A DNA stretch of 64,000 nucleotides from Bacteroidetes bacterium UBA1947 (GCA_002336915.1 DDET01000045.1:1-64000); one strand, 5' to 3'; shown: positions 1-7,073, counted from the stretch's first letter. Made by a program: numbers and translations. The notes: generated from the sequence alone by a model not told the origin.

Positions 1-58
1 GTAGTCTAAAATAATCGCTCATATTATTTCAACTATATTAAAGGTTAAAACCATTGTT

Positions 59-664
59 ATGAATTACGGTTACATTCGGGTTAGTACCGACAAACAGACA
101 ACAGAAAATCAACGCTATGAAATTGACAAGTATGTAGCATCCAGAAACATTTTGGTAGATGAGTGGATAGAAGAAACTATTAGCGCCACTAAAAAACTAG
201 ATGATCGAAAATTTGGTCAGCTGCTAAATCGAATGCAAAAAGGAGACCAACTCGTCGTCACAGAACTGTCCCGGCTTGGCAGGAACTTAATGCAGATAAT
301 GAGTATTCTGCATCTATGCATGGAAAAAGAAATACAGGTTTATACTATTAAAGAGCATTATGAACTTGGAAACAATATCAACTCAAAAGTCTTAGCTTTT
401 GCGTTTGGTCTGTCCGCTGAAATCGAACGTAATCTCATTTCTCAACGCACCAAAGAGGCTCTGGCAAGAAGAAAGGCTGAGGGGGTAATACTTGGTCGCC
501 CTAAAGGCAGAAAAGCATCCAACCTTAAATTAAGTGGCAAAGAGGACCAAATACAACAACTGCTTTCTAAGAGAATTTCAGTAAGTGCCATCGGCCGTTT
601 ATTAGGTGTCCATCGCTTAACAGTCACGTCTTTTATTAAAGAGAAAATGAATGAATACTCATAA
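59..664 (+). CDS. Serine site-specific recombinase (Pin/Mpi-type DNA invertase family)
   Basis: 201 aa small serine recombinase. The resolvase catalytic domain is at about residues 3-135: the nucleophile is Ser9 in YIRVS, the SRLGR motif is at 71-75, and the long E helix with AEIERNLISQRTKEAL starts near 120. A GRPKG linker (146-150) leads to a C-terminal helix-turn-helix at about 168-193 for recognition of the crossover site. The length is normal for the invertase/resolvase family, so it looks intact. The family cuts and rejoins DNA at short inverted or direct sites through a Ser-DNA intermediate. Its last codons overlap the start of the Abi-like gene at 651, so the two are probably co-transcribed. 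Composition is more AT-rich than the housekeeping genes further right, which suggests acquisition by transfer. Whether it inverts DNA or resolves a mobile element cannot be told; no partner sites are visible in the 58 bases upstream. Confidence 0.93.
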   Translation: MNYGYIRVSTDKQTTENQRYEIDKYVASRNILVDEWIEETISATKKLDDRKFGQLLNRMQKGDQLVVTELSRLGRNLMQIMSILHLCMEKEIQVYTIKEHYELGNNINSKVLAFAFGLSAEIERNLISQRTKEALARRKAEGVILGRPKGRKASNLKLSGKEDQIQQLLSKRISVSAIGRLLGVHRLTVTSFIKEKMNEYS

Positions 665-1484
665 TAAAAGTATAGTAACTTTATGCAATAATTCATCTGC
701 GATTATGAATACCATTTCCCCAAAGTATTTAATGAAACTCATCCGTGAAGTTAATGACGCTATCTGGGCCGAATATAAGTCATATAAGGAGGTTCGCTAT
801 TATATTGATAAGTGGCATTTTGAAGAAGAAGCGAACTGGAATAATCATTGGGAGAATTTTGCAATAGTTACAAAAGACACTGGAGATATTGATTTACCTG
901 CTACTTTACACAATATTGATGGGGAAACCTTATTAAAAATTGCAATTGATGTCGGGGTAGAAACACCCGATTTTATTCCTTCAACAGCTACATTTAGAAA
1001 TGCTATAAAATCAGATTATAAAACTGCTAGCAATACTTTTGAAAATGCATGTAAGCAAATAGAGACTAATCCTGATATTGCTATTGGGTTAGCAAACTCT
1101 GCATTAGAAAGCATTGTAAAGGAAATTTTTAAAGATGATAGAATAAGGACTCAGGTAAAAGAGGGTAAAACATTATATGATTTAACTTGTGAGTTATTAA
1201 AAGAGTTTCAACTCTTCCCTAATTCAGATATGCCAATTGAGATTAAATCAATAGGGAGTTCATTATTAGCTATTAGTCAAAATATTGAAAAATTGCGAAG
1301 TACCAAGACAATTTTTCATGGGAAAATTAATGAGGATTATATAATTGTTGATTCACTTTACACTTATTTTATTGTAAATTCAGTATCAACCATAGGATTG
1401 TTTCTAAAATCATTTTATCAAAAAAAATTTCCTAGTTTAAACGTAATAATGCAAAATGCAAATAGTGATGATTTGCCATTTTAA
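651..1484 (+). CDS. Abortive-infection family protein (Abi_C-like C-terminal domain)
   Basis: 277 aa if translation starts at 651, overlapping the recombinase by 14 bases; Met19 (705) is an alternative start. The C-terminal half (about 140-270) reads like the abortive-infection C-terminal family: an amphipathic stretch NPDIAIGLANSALESIVKEI, then LKEFQLFP, then a helical segment ending in LRSTKTIFHGK, where the family usually has an R-N-x-x-G-x-x-HG type motif. No membrane segment or signal peptide is evident, so a cytoplasmic protein is expected. Proteins of this family are linked to phage exclusion by shutting down infected cells, but the biochemical activity is not established. The coding DNA is strikingly AT-rich compared with the rest of the window, and with the recombinase upstream this looks like a transferred defence module. 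The family call rests on pattern recognition only. Confidence 0.7.
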   Translation: MNTHNKSIVTLCNNSSAIMNTISPKYLMKLIREVNDAIWAEYKSYKEVRYYIDKWHFEEEANWNNHWENFAIVTKDTGDIDLPATLHNIDGETLLKIAIDVGVETPDFIPSTATFRNAIKSDYKTASNTFENACKQIETNPDIAIGLANSALESIVKEIFKDDRIRTQVKEGKTLYDLTCELLKEFQLFPNSDMPIEIKSIGSSLLAISQNIEKLRSTKTIFHGKINEDYIIVDSLYTYFIVNSVSTIGLFLKSFYQKKFPSLNVIMQNANSDDLPF

Positions 1485-1587
1485 TCTCCTCAGTTCCTCT
1501 GAATGCTCTGCAAAGCTGGCTATAGCAGCTATAGCCCCCCTTTGCAATGGGTATTAACTTGATGCAGCCAAACCCTAGCAATTCTTT

Positions 1588-1672
1588 GCACACATAAACA
1601 ATTATAATTTTATGACATCTTATCCACATTATTTGGATACCCCCACCTCCATTTCGTAACTTGCATTGCTGC
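1588..1672 (+). repeat. Dispersed repeat block 1, copy A (contains perfect DnaA box)
   Basis: This 85-bp stretch starts at GCACACATAA, runs through an AATTATAATTTTATGAC core and the box TTATCCACA, and ends at CATTTCGTAACTTGC plus a few bases. It matches 45966-46050 almost base for base apart from scattered substitutions and one single-base indel in the C-rich part. Orientation is the same in both copies. Confidence 0.85.
1620..1628 (+). promoter_or_regulatory. DnaA-box consensus (TTATCCACA)
   Basis: Exact match to the DnaA-box consensus TTATNCACA, inside repeat block 1 and conserved in the second copy at 45998-46006. The match is seen directly; actual DnaA binding is inference, and one 9-mer alone is weak evidence. 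Confidence 0.4.
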
Positions 1673-1810
1673 TAAGGCTTTTTAAGCCTCTGCATAAGTT
1701 CTTTATTTATCGTAGCGTAATCCATGGTGTCACATTCGCCGGCTGCATAGACGGGTCTGCCCACCTAAGTAACCACATGTCACCCCTTCTCCACTTGTGG
1801 AGAAAGCCAG

Positions 1811-1829
1811 TCCCGCCAGTTCAGCGGGA
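1811..1829. repeat. Intergenic hairpin TCCCGC-loop-GCGGGA
   Basis: Six-base perfect stem with a seven-base loop, next to another small dyad (CTCCACTTGTGGAG at about 1789-1802). The same stem recurs in region B at 46207-46225. It resembles the short palindromic intergenic repeats common in Bacteroidota; no T-tract follows, so it is probably not a simple terminator. Confidence 0.6.
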
Positions 1830-1927
1830 GGGCGGGTGATGAGGCCAACAGGAACTTTTCTCCCTGTCACCTATAAGAGACAAAGAGACACTGACAGGAA
1901 ACCATTCGGCAAAAAAAGGGAAAGAAG

Positions 1928-2011
1928 GAGAAATAATTATTTCAACGCATATGGCAATACTGGCAAGCCTTTCAGCCGATTGCCATAAAAAAAAGGGAAA
2001 TTATAATTTCC
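1928..2011 (+). repeat. Dispersed repeat block 2, copy A (AT-rich palindromes)
   Basis: It contains two perfect palindromes, GAAATAATTATTTC (1930-1943) and GGAAATTATAATTTCC (1996-2011), bracketing a segment with ATATGGCAATAC and a CCTTTC...CGATT stretch. The first palindrome and the bracketed segment recur in the same order at 46317-46391. A third related half-motif (GGAGAAATAATGAAATCC) follows at about 2022. Confidence 0.75.
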
Positions 2012-2140
2012 AGCTGCAAAAGGAGAAATAATGAAATCCACTAATCTATTTAATCCCTGTCCGTCCCGTCAGGCGGGCCTTAATCCTGGTTCAGACAATC
2101 TCGCCGCCCTGTCATCCTGAGCTTGCCGAAGAACGGGTGC

Positions 2141-2173
2141 AAATCGGGCATGAATCGGGCCTAAATCGGGTGT
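2141..2173. repeat. 11-bp tandem repeat, three units
   Basis: The heptamer AATCGGG recurs at 2142, 2153 and 2164 with an exact 11-base period; a degraded unit (AACGGGTG) precedes it. It lies next to the TGTCATCCTGAGC-type intergenic motif. It is short and of unknown role. Confidence 0.7.
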
Positions 2174-2401
2174 CCAATCCACATTAAGTAAGCGTTAAAG
2201 AAAATTGATTATCAATTATTTGAACGAAAAAACGCCAATTATTCACACCCGGTTTTAGATAATTGCAAGATCGGCAATTGCCTCCATCGGCTCAATCTTC
2301 CTTATGGTCGCATTACGCTAAACCATTTGTCTGTCCCCCTCAATTTCATTGTACAGATTTCTGATACCTTTTATTATTTTGGCAGTATAAAACCGTTTAC
2401 C

Positions 2402-2614
2402 ATGAGTATTTTCAGAAAAGAAGCAGAGCCGCAGCAATACCTTATAAAGGAGAAACAACTCACCTGCAGCCACTGCGGTAACGACACCTTTAGAATGGCA
2501 GATATTATGATCCACTACCGTGGCGATATTACCAACAGCTATGCCACTGCATTTATATGCACTGTGTGCACACAGGCCACCTGGTTCACCGGCAACCCCG
2601 GGGACCTGGCATAG
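2402..2614 (+). CDS. Small zinc-ribbon protein
   Basis: 70 aa from the ATG at 2402; an in-frame upstream start at 2327 would add 25 residues with no domain value. Two Cys-x-x-Cys pairs (CSHC near residues 23-26 and CTVC near 53-56) are spaced as in a compact zinc ribbon that would bind one Zn ion. There is no signal peptide or membrane segment. The pattern is typical of small, probably cytoplasmic nucleic-acid-binding or unassigned zinc-ribbon proteins; partner and role are unknown. It sits at the border between the repeat-rich accessory region and the chromosomal backbone. Confidence 0.6.
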   Translation: MSIFRKEAEPQQYLIKEKQLTCSHCGNDTFRMADIMIHYRGDITNSYATAFICTVCTQATWFTGNPGDLA

Positions 2615-2656
2615 CAACTGACCTCCGAGTGAATTTGATACCGGCTTAAACAAATA

Positions 2657-2676
2657 AGGTGCGCAATCGCGCACCT
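2657..2676 (-). terminator. Hairpin terminator for the small minus-strand gene at 2681
   Basis: Perfect 8-bp stem AGGTGCGC / GCGCACCT with loop AATC. On the minus strand it is followed by a T-rich run (TTATTTGTTT), fitting termination of the small gene directly upstream on that strand. It may also serve the zinc-ribbon gene on the plus strand. Confidence 0.55.
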
Positions 2677-2680
2677 CGTA

Positions 2681-2818
2681 TTAAGACAACTCTACTTTTA
2701 TCTCGGCCAGCGTTTTCGCCAGCTTCAAAGTGACAATTGGCGGTTTAGGCTTTGTAGGTTGTTGTTTCGGGCGTTTAGAGGCCCTCTGTCTAGAAGACTT
2801 CTTATTACCCATAACCAT
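2681..2818 (-). CDS. Very small Lys/Arg-rich protein
   Basis: 45 aa possible protein from the ATG at 2818 (Met3 at 2812 also possible). The N-terminal half is very basic and Pro/Gln-rich (KKSSRQRASKRPKQQPTKPK); the C-terminal half is a short amphipathic stretch ending KTLAEIKVELS. Support comes from a terminator hairpin with a T-run just after the stop and the lack of any gene on the other strand. The composition fits a nucleic-acid-binding peptide, but no family is recognised and it may not be expressed. Confidence 0.35.
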   Translation of the reverse strand: MVMGNKKSSRQRASKRPKQQPTKPKPPIVTLKLAKTLAEIKVELS

Positions 2819-2964
2819 AAGCTATAAATGATTGTGCCAGCAGGGCTAAAATTTTCAGAATGAGCATGTTATCGCTCCTAAGCATATCAACTTCCTGCTA
2901 TTGGGTGTTTACTGTTACTCAAACAAAAATGATTACATTTATCCTGAAACTCCCCCCAATATAT

Positions 2965-3489
2965 ATGAAACGGATACTCTTACTATTAAGCCTCCTCGTA
3001 GCCTGCATACTGGGCAGGCCTGCGGCCGCGAGGGCACAAAGCACAGCCCTGCAGTTCAACGACCGTATAGCTTATATCAGCGACAGCCTGTACTCCAAAG
3101 GCCGGCAATGGGGCATCATGTTCGTAGCGGCCCGCAGCAGCAAGGACTTCGCATCGCTGAAGCCCTCGCGTGAAGCACTGGAGCGCTTCATAGGCGATAA
3201 GATAAAAGAGGTGACGAACATGAAGGATGTGAAGAACTCGAAACCGCTGCGGATGGCCATGATCGGCTTCCTGTCGTACGAAGGGGATATGGTGGCAAAG
3301 GCCTTTAGACCGCTGGAGAGCTTGAAGAGTACAGCTACTGAAGCAGAAATAGAGGCCGCCCTGGATAAACTGACCGAGCTATCGAAGAACGAGGCGGGCG
3401 AGCTGGCAAAGCTAAGTGCGGCACAGGAAGCCTATGCCCGGGATAACGGCTTTGCCATACAGGCGGCTAAGGAAGAGGGGAAGAACTAG
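2965..3489 (+). CDS. Secreted protein of unknown function
   Basis: 174 aa from the ATG at 2965, chosen because it begins a clean Sec signal peptide (MKRILLLLSLLVACILG, cleavage probably after ARA near residue 24); the longer frame from 2860 puts about 35 unlikely residues before it. The mature part is mostly helical and charged, with no Cys after the signal and no membrane segment. It vaguely resembles the small Leptospira/Bacteroidota surface-protein family LIC11966, but this is a weak impression. A terminator-type hairpin lies at 3532-3560, between this gene and the convergent cupredoxin gene. Confidence 0.6.
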   Translation: MKRILLLLSLLVACILGRPAAARAQSTALQFNDRIAYISDSLYSKGRQWGIMFVAARSSKDFASLKPSREALERFIGDKIKEVTNMKDVKNSKPLRMAMIGFLSYEGDMVAKAFRPLESLKSTATEAEIEAALDKLTELSKNEAGELAKLSAAQEAYARDNGFAIQAAKEEGKN

Positions 3490-3531
3490 AGACCGGGCCC
3501 ACGGCTGGCAGGCCGGCTGCTTCTAAACGCC

Positions 3532-3560
3532 AAAGAGGTGCGCAAGCTGCACACCTCTTT
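3532..3560. terminator. Bidirectional hairpin between convergent genes
   Basis: Stem AAAGAGGTG / CACCTCTTT (9 bp) with an 11-base loop, in the 90-bp gap between a plus-strand gene ending at 3489 and a minus-strand gene ending at 3581. A-rich and T-rich arms on the two sides fit use in both directions. Confidence 0.6.
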
Positions 3561-3580
3561 GCTAGTTGATCTGACAAGAA

Positions 3581-4174
3581 TTAATGCCTTACTACAAAGG
3601 ACTGCACATTACGGCGGTCGCCCTGCTGAACCTGGAGCATATAGACACCATTAGCCATACCCGACATATCGATATCCGCATGGCCTGTGTATACGCTGTT
3701 TGATACCTGTTGTCCCGCAAGGTTGTATACAGCTACTTTTGTCTCCGTATTCTGCGCTGTGAACTGCAGGTGCAAAGAGCTGCTAACGGGATTGGGGTAC
3801 ATGCTGAATAAAGCAGCGGCATTTACATTCTGTACACCGGTGGGGGCAGTAACTGTAAAAGATGCTACCATACCCATAGAGGCATGCGGATCGCACTTGT
3901 AGTTATAAGTACCGGGCACGGTGGGCACATAGCTATATGTAGGCGCGCTGGACTTAAGGTTCTGATCCCAGGCGGCGGCACCTGCGGGTATAGTGGTGCT
4001 GGTAGTAGTATGGCTGCCATTGTCCCATATCCATTTCACGGTGTCACCTACCTGCACACCGGGCATGGAAGCAGGTGTAAATGCGAACTCGGCTACGTGT
4101 ATGGTATGCACCGTAGCAAAGGAGGCAAGGGATGTAAAACAAGCTGCTGTTAATAAAAGTAAATTCTTTCTCAT
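3581..4174 (-). CDS. Secreted cupredoxin with T9SS type A sorting domain
   Basis: 197 aa. Signal peptide about 1-20 (LLLLTAACFTSLASFA). A plastocyanin-like blue-copper domain covers about 22-110, with candidate ligands His55 (GSHTT), Cys94, His97 and Met100 or Met102 in the family's Cys-x-x-His-x-x-Met loop (KCDPHASMGM). A C-terminal type A sorting domain (about 122-197) opens with YPNPVSSSLHLQF and contains a YNLAGQQV strand and a VYMLQV strand, as in proteins exported by type IX secretion and tethered to the cell surface. It is thus probably a surface or secreted single-electron carrier or copper-binding protein. No redox partner gene is adjacent. Confidence 0.9.
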   Translation of the reverse strand: MRKNLLLLTAACFTSLASFATVHTIHVAEFAFTPASMPGVQVGDTVKWIWDNGSHTTTSTTIPAGAAAWDQNLKSSAPTYSYVPTVPGTYNYKCDPHASMGMVASFTVTAPTGVQNVNAAALFSMYPNPVSSSLHLQFTAQNTETKVAVYNLAGQQVSNSVYTGHADIDMSGMANGVYMLQVQQGDRRNVQSFVVRH

Positions 4175-4466
4175 CGTTTTCGTTGGTTTTTAATGATGTA
4201 AATAGTTCCGTTAAATAATAAGTGTCCCGACGGCAAGTAGTTGTGGCGCCTCCCCTACTTACCGCGATCTTCCTGAGGCAAATGTACCGGGGCTGTGCCC
4301 CCTTCCGCAGGCAACAGTACTTAACAGGGAGAAACAAGCTACGGAACAGGAAAAGGTTGCAATAAGAACAAAGAATAAAAACATGAATAAAATATTGACA
4401 AATTTATAGCCATGGAAATCCGTCCTGATACAGGCTCCGTACATGATGCATTAATATAACTATGTC

Positions 4467-4739
4467 ATGGAAATGGGCAGGTACACAGAGGGGCTTATAA
4501 GGATACCATTGAGCATATTCTTCAGGGGCAGAAAATATATGGGCGAGGTAACAGGCCGCAGTAGCCCCTCACCCAGGTTTAGCTTCCGTATGCAGGACGG
4601 CCAAAGCCTGGAGATAGAGGCGATAGCTAATAAACCCTGCGGAGGCCATATATGGAGTGCCAGGGGCAGCCGGGAACCGGGCAGCTATGCATCGTACATA
4701 GGCAGGCAGATAGAGAGGTACCTGGGCCGAAAAGGATGA
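4467..4739 (+). CDS. Small hypothetical protein
   Basis: 90 aa (88 aa from Met3 at 4473). Basic and Arg/Gly-rich, with no signal peptide; it contains RGRKYMGEVTGR followed by a FSFRMQDGQSLEIEA strand-rich stretch, which could be a small beta-barrel fold. The family is not recognised. Support is the strong factor-independent terminator at 4821-4850 in the right orientation and the absence of another gene in the gap. Strand and frame are therefore plausible but not proven. Confidence 0.4.
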   Translation: MEMGRYTEGLIRIPLSIFFRGRKYMGEVTGRSSPSPRFSFRMQDGQSLEIEAIANKPCGGHIWSARGSREPGSYASYIGRQIERYLGRKG

Positions 4740-4820
4740 TAAAACCAATTACACAAAAGCTACGTATATAATGACCTGTGGAAATTCTGAAGCCTATTGG
4801 CTTTTATAGAATGAGTGTAC

Positions 4821-4850
4821 CCGGCCCCTTTCCAGGGGCCGGAATTTTTT
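4821..4850 (+). terminator. Strong factor-independent terminator
   Basis: CCGGCCCC-TTTC(C)A-GGGGCCGG stem followed by AATTTTTT. It lies downstream of the small gene ending at 4739 and upstream of the promoter of the TetR regulator. Confidence 0.75.
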
Positions 4851-4947
4851 AAGCCCGGCCCTGTCAGCCTTCGACACGGCCAGGGCGAGAGCAGGGCAAA
4901 TGTGGGATTTAGCAATAGCACTATAAGGGTTTCATATAGGATAATTG

Positions 4948-4977
4948 TTGCAGATCCGGAAAATGGTTGTATCTTTG
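4948..4977 (+). promoter_or_regulatory. Bacteroidota-type promoter of the TetR gene
   Basis: TTG at 4948-4950, 19 bases, then TATCTTTG at 4970-4977. This is a full match to the primary Bacteroidota sigma-factor pattern TTG-N19/21-TAnnTTTG. It lies 33 bases before the ATG at 5011, which supports that start over the longer frame from 4945. Confidence 0.75.
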
Positions 4978-5010
4978 CTAACGCTGTTAGGAATTATATC
5001 AGCAAGGAAA

Positions 5011-5613
5011 ATGGGAATAGCAGAACGTAAAATAAGGCAGAAAGAAGAGTTGCGGACCTCGATACTGGGGGCTGCATGGGAGCTTGTGGAAAAAGAGGGC
5101 TGGCAGGCGCTAACAATCAGGAAGATAGCGGATGCCATTGAATATAGCGTGCCGGTGATATATGATCACTTTGAGAACAAGGAGGCGATATTGCTTGAGT
5201 TCACCAGGAAAGGGTTCCAGTTGCTGAATGAGGAGCTGGTAAAAGCCAGTGCGCCATTTGCCAACCCGGAGCAGCAGATAGAAGCTATAGCCTACGCCTA
5301 CTGGAACTTTGCCTTTAATAATAAAGAATACTACCAGCTAATGTACGGGCTGGGGATGCCGGGCTGCGAATCGGTGAAACAAATACCTGAATTGAAGGCA
5401 TTTACGGAGTTGATAACCAGCCTTATAAGTGAATTGATAAGCAAGAGTAAAAATGAGGGTGCTGATGCTTTTTTGAAGCTGCATACCTTCTGGAGCACCC
5501 TGCACGGACTGATCTCGATCAATATGATGGGCAATGAAAGTAACCGGAACGAGATGAATGTAATGATATTGAAGGACTTTATAAAGGGTTTTGTGGCGGG
5601 TATTAAAGGGTAG
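5011..5613 (+). CDS. TetR/AcrR-family transcriptional regulator
   Basis: 200 aa from the ATG at 5011; the in-frame start at 4945 lies inside the promoter and is rejected. The N-terminal TetR DNA-binding domain (about 8-55) has the helix-turn-helix LTIRKIADAIEYSVPVIYDHF followed by the typical ENKEAILLEF. The C-terminal helical domain (about 80-198) is the ligand-binding and dimerisation part; it contains a long stretch with AYAYWNFAFNNKEYYQLMYG as in the WHG/TetR_C_13-like group. These proteins usually repress neighbouring genes until a small molecule binds. The next genes on the same strand (FrnE-like, YceI, pirin) are likely members of its regulon, but operator sites were not identified. 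Confidence 0.92.
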   Translation: MGIAERKIRQKEELRTSILGAAWELVEKEGWQALTIRKIADAIEYSVPVIYDHFENKEAILLEFTRKGFQLLNEELVKASAPFANPEQQIEAIAYAYWNFAFNNKEYYQLMYGLGMPGCESVKQIPELKAFTELITSLISELISKSKNEGADAFLKLHTFWSTLHGLISINMMGNESNRNEMNVMILKDFIKGFVAGIKG

Positions 5614-5681
5614 CTTTTTTTTGGCCGAATAAATTAACAGTGTTAGCTAAAATAATTGCGATAAAATAAATAGTGATGATA

Positions 5682-6401
5682 ATGAATAAAGAACAAAAAA
5701 TGAAAGTGGATATATGGTCGGACATAATGTGCCCTTTTTGCTATATAGGCAAAAGGAAATTTGAAAAGGCATTAGCGCAATTCGAGCACAAAGACGATGT
5801 GGAAATAATATGGCACAGCTTCCAGCTGGACCCGGGCATCGAGTATGCGCCGGACAGGAACCTGTACGACTACCTAGCTGAGCGCAAAGGCCAATCGAGA
5901 GACTGGAGTGTGAAGGTTCATGGCCAGATGACAGAGACTGCCAAGCAGGTGGGACTGGAGTACAATTTCGACAAGGCGGTAGTAGCCAATTCCTTCGACG
6001 CGCACAGACTGATACAAATGGCAAAGCAGGAAGGCAAAGGTGATGCTGCGGAGGAGCAATTGTTCAAGGCTTACTTCACGGATGGTAAGAATATGAGCGA
6101 GCCTGAGGTATTGGCACAAATAGGAGCAGAGATAGGCATGGATGCGGGAGCGGTAAGACAAATGCTGCAATCGGAGGCCTATAAGGAAGAGGTGGGGCAC
6201 GATATTACTGCTGCTGAGGCACTAGGTATTAACGGGGTTCCATTCTTTGTACTTGATAATAAATATGGCGTATCGGGCGCGCAGGCACCAGAGACCTTCC
6301 TGGGAGCGCTGGCACAAGCATGGACTGAGGGAAGGCCGGCGATGACGACATTGGGCGATGCAGATAGCGCAGCTTGCGGACCGGACGGATGCACTATATA
6401 A
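5682..6401 (+). CDS. DsbA-family oxidoreductase, FrnE-like
   Basis: 239 aa from the ATG at 5682 (in-frame GTG 5673 and ATG 5676 just upstream are alternatives). Thioredoxin-fold DsbA/FrnE domain across about 8-215: active-site CPFC at 17-20, cis-Pro loop GINGVPFF near 181-188, and a helical insert between. It ends with a second Cys pair, ACGPDGC, as seen in FrnE-type proteins. There is no signal peptide, so it should act in the cytoplasm as a disulfide oxidoreductase or isomerase; members of the family are often linked to oxidative stress. It follows the TetR gene by about 70 bases and precedes yceI- and pirin-like genes. Confidence 0.92.
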   Translation: MNKEQKMKVDIWSDIMCPFCYIGKRKFEKALAQFEHKDDVEIIWHSFQLDPGIEYAPDRNLYDYLAERKGQSRDWSVKVHGQMTETAKQVGLEYNFDKAVVANSFDAHRLIQMAKQEGKGDAAEEQLFKAYFTDGKNMSEPEVLAQIGAEIGMDAGAVRQMLQSEAYKEEVGHDITAAEALGINGVPFFVLDNKYGVSGAQAPETFLGALAQAWTEGRPAMTTLGDADSAACGPDGCTI

Positions 6402-6465
6402 GCAGAATTAAACAACAGACATTAAACAATTATACAGGTCAATTTAAAAACAAAAGACGAGCAAC

Positions 6466-7014
6466 ATGGCAACAACAAAATGGGTATTAGACCCAACACA
6501 TTCGGAAATTCAATTTAAGGTGAAGCACCTTATGATCTCAAAAGTGACAGGACAGTTCCACAAATTTGATGCGGCTGTAACGACCGAGGGAGAAGATTTT
6601 ACTACTGCGAAGATCAAATTCAGCGCAGAGATAGACTCGATATCAACGAACAATGAGCAGAGAGACGCGCACCTGAAAAACGGTGACTTCTTTGATGCGG
6701 AGAACCACCCGACCCTGACCTTTGTAAGCGACAAACTGGAAAAGATAAGCGAAGACCAATATAAGCTGCATGGCACACTCACTATGAGGGGCACCAGTAA
6801 GCAGGAAACACTGAACGTGGAATACGGCGGTACCATCACCGATCCATGGGGCAATACGAGAAGCGGCTTTACAATAGACGGCAAGATAAACAGGATGGAC
6901 TACGGTGTAAGCTTTGGCATGAAGACTGAAACAGGCGGGCTTTTATTAGGAGAAGAGGTGAACCTGCACGCACAGGTGGAATTTGTGAAAGAAGCAGTGG
7001 GCGTTCCGGCGTAA
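6466..7014 (+). CDS. YceI-family protein
   Basis: 182 aa, the usual size for a YceI lipocalin-like beta-barrel. Starts with the family's WVLDPTHSEIQFKVKHL signature, continues with a DFTTAKIKFSAEIDS strand and contains RDAHLKNGDFFDAENHPTLTF-type text that is typical of the family. YceI proteins bind long isoprenoid or lipid molecules in an extended barrel. No signal peptide is present, so this copy is probably cytoplasmic, unlike the periplasmic E. coli YceI. It lies between the FrnE-like and pirin genes, which fits a stress or redox function. A strong terminator follows at 7037. Confidence 0.93.
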   Translation: MATTKWVLDPTHSEIQFKVKHLMISKVTGQFHKFDAAVTTEGEDFTTAKIKFSAEIDSISTNNEQRDAHLKNGDFFDAENHPTLTFVSDKLEKISEDQYKLHGTLTMRGTSKQETLNVEYGGTITDPWGNTRSGFTIDGKINRMDYGVSFGMKTETGGLLLGEEVNLHAQVEFVKEAVGVPA

Positions 7015-7036
7015 CCGGGGTTAAATGGTATGTTTT

Positions 7037-7073
7037 GAAGAAGCCCACATACCTGTGGGCTTCTTCATTTTTA
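7037..7073 (+). terminator. Factor-independent terminator after the YceI gene
   Basis: GAAGAAGCCCACA-TACC-TGTGGGCTTCTTC, a 13-bp perfect stem followed by ATTTTT. It separates the TetR-FrnE-YceI stretch from the pirin gene, so pirin may be read by read-through or from its own promoter. Confidence 0.85.

Larger units (their letters stand above)
1485..2401. other. Non-coding, repeat-rich intergenic region A
   Basis: About 900 bases with no convincing gene. It holds block 1 (1588-1672, with DnaA box 1620-1628), a TCCCGC/GCGGGA hairpin (1811-1829), block 2 with AT palindromes (1928-2011), a TGTCATCCTGAGC-type intergenic motif (about 2110-2128) and an 11-bp tandem repeat (2141-2173). Blocks 1 and 2 and the hairpin recur at 45966-46391. 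Short open frames here lack recognisable domains and cross the repeat motifs, so they are not annotated. Confidence 0.75.

Noticed and set aside
1432..1629. Short minus-strand frame with WIRCHKIII text
   Set aside because: The same text (WIRSHKIII) arises at 45837-46127 because both frames cross repeat block 1. It is a repeat translation, not a conserved protein; the rest of the frames is unrelated.
1797..1988. 63-residue plus-strand frame in region A
   Set aside because: It runs through the hairpin at 1811 and palindrome at 1930, is rich in Arg/Gly/Lys without a domain, and has no start or terminator support.
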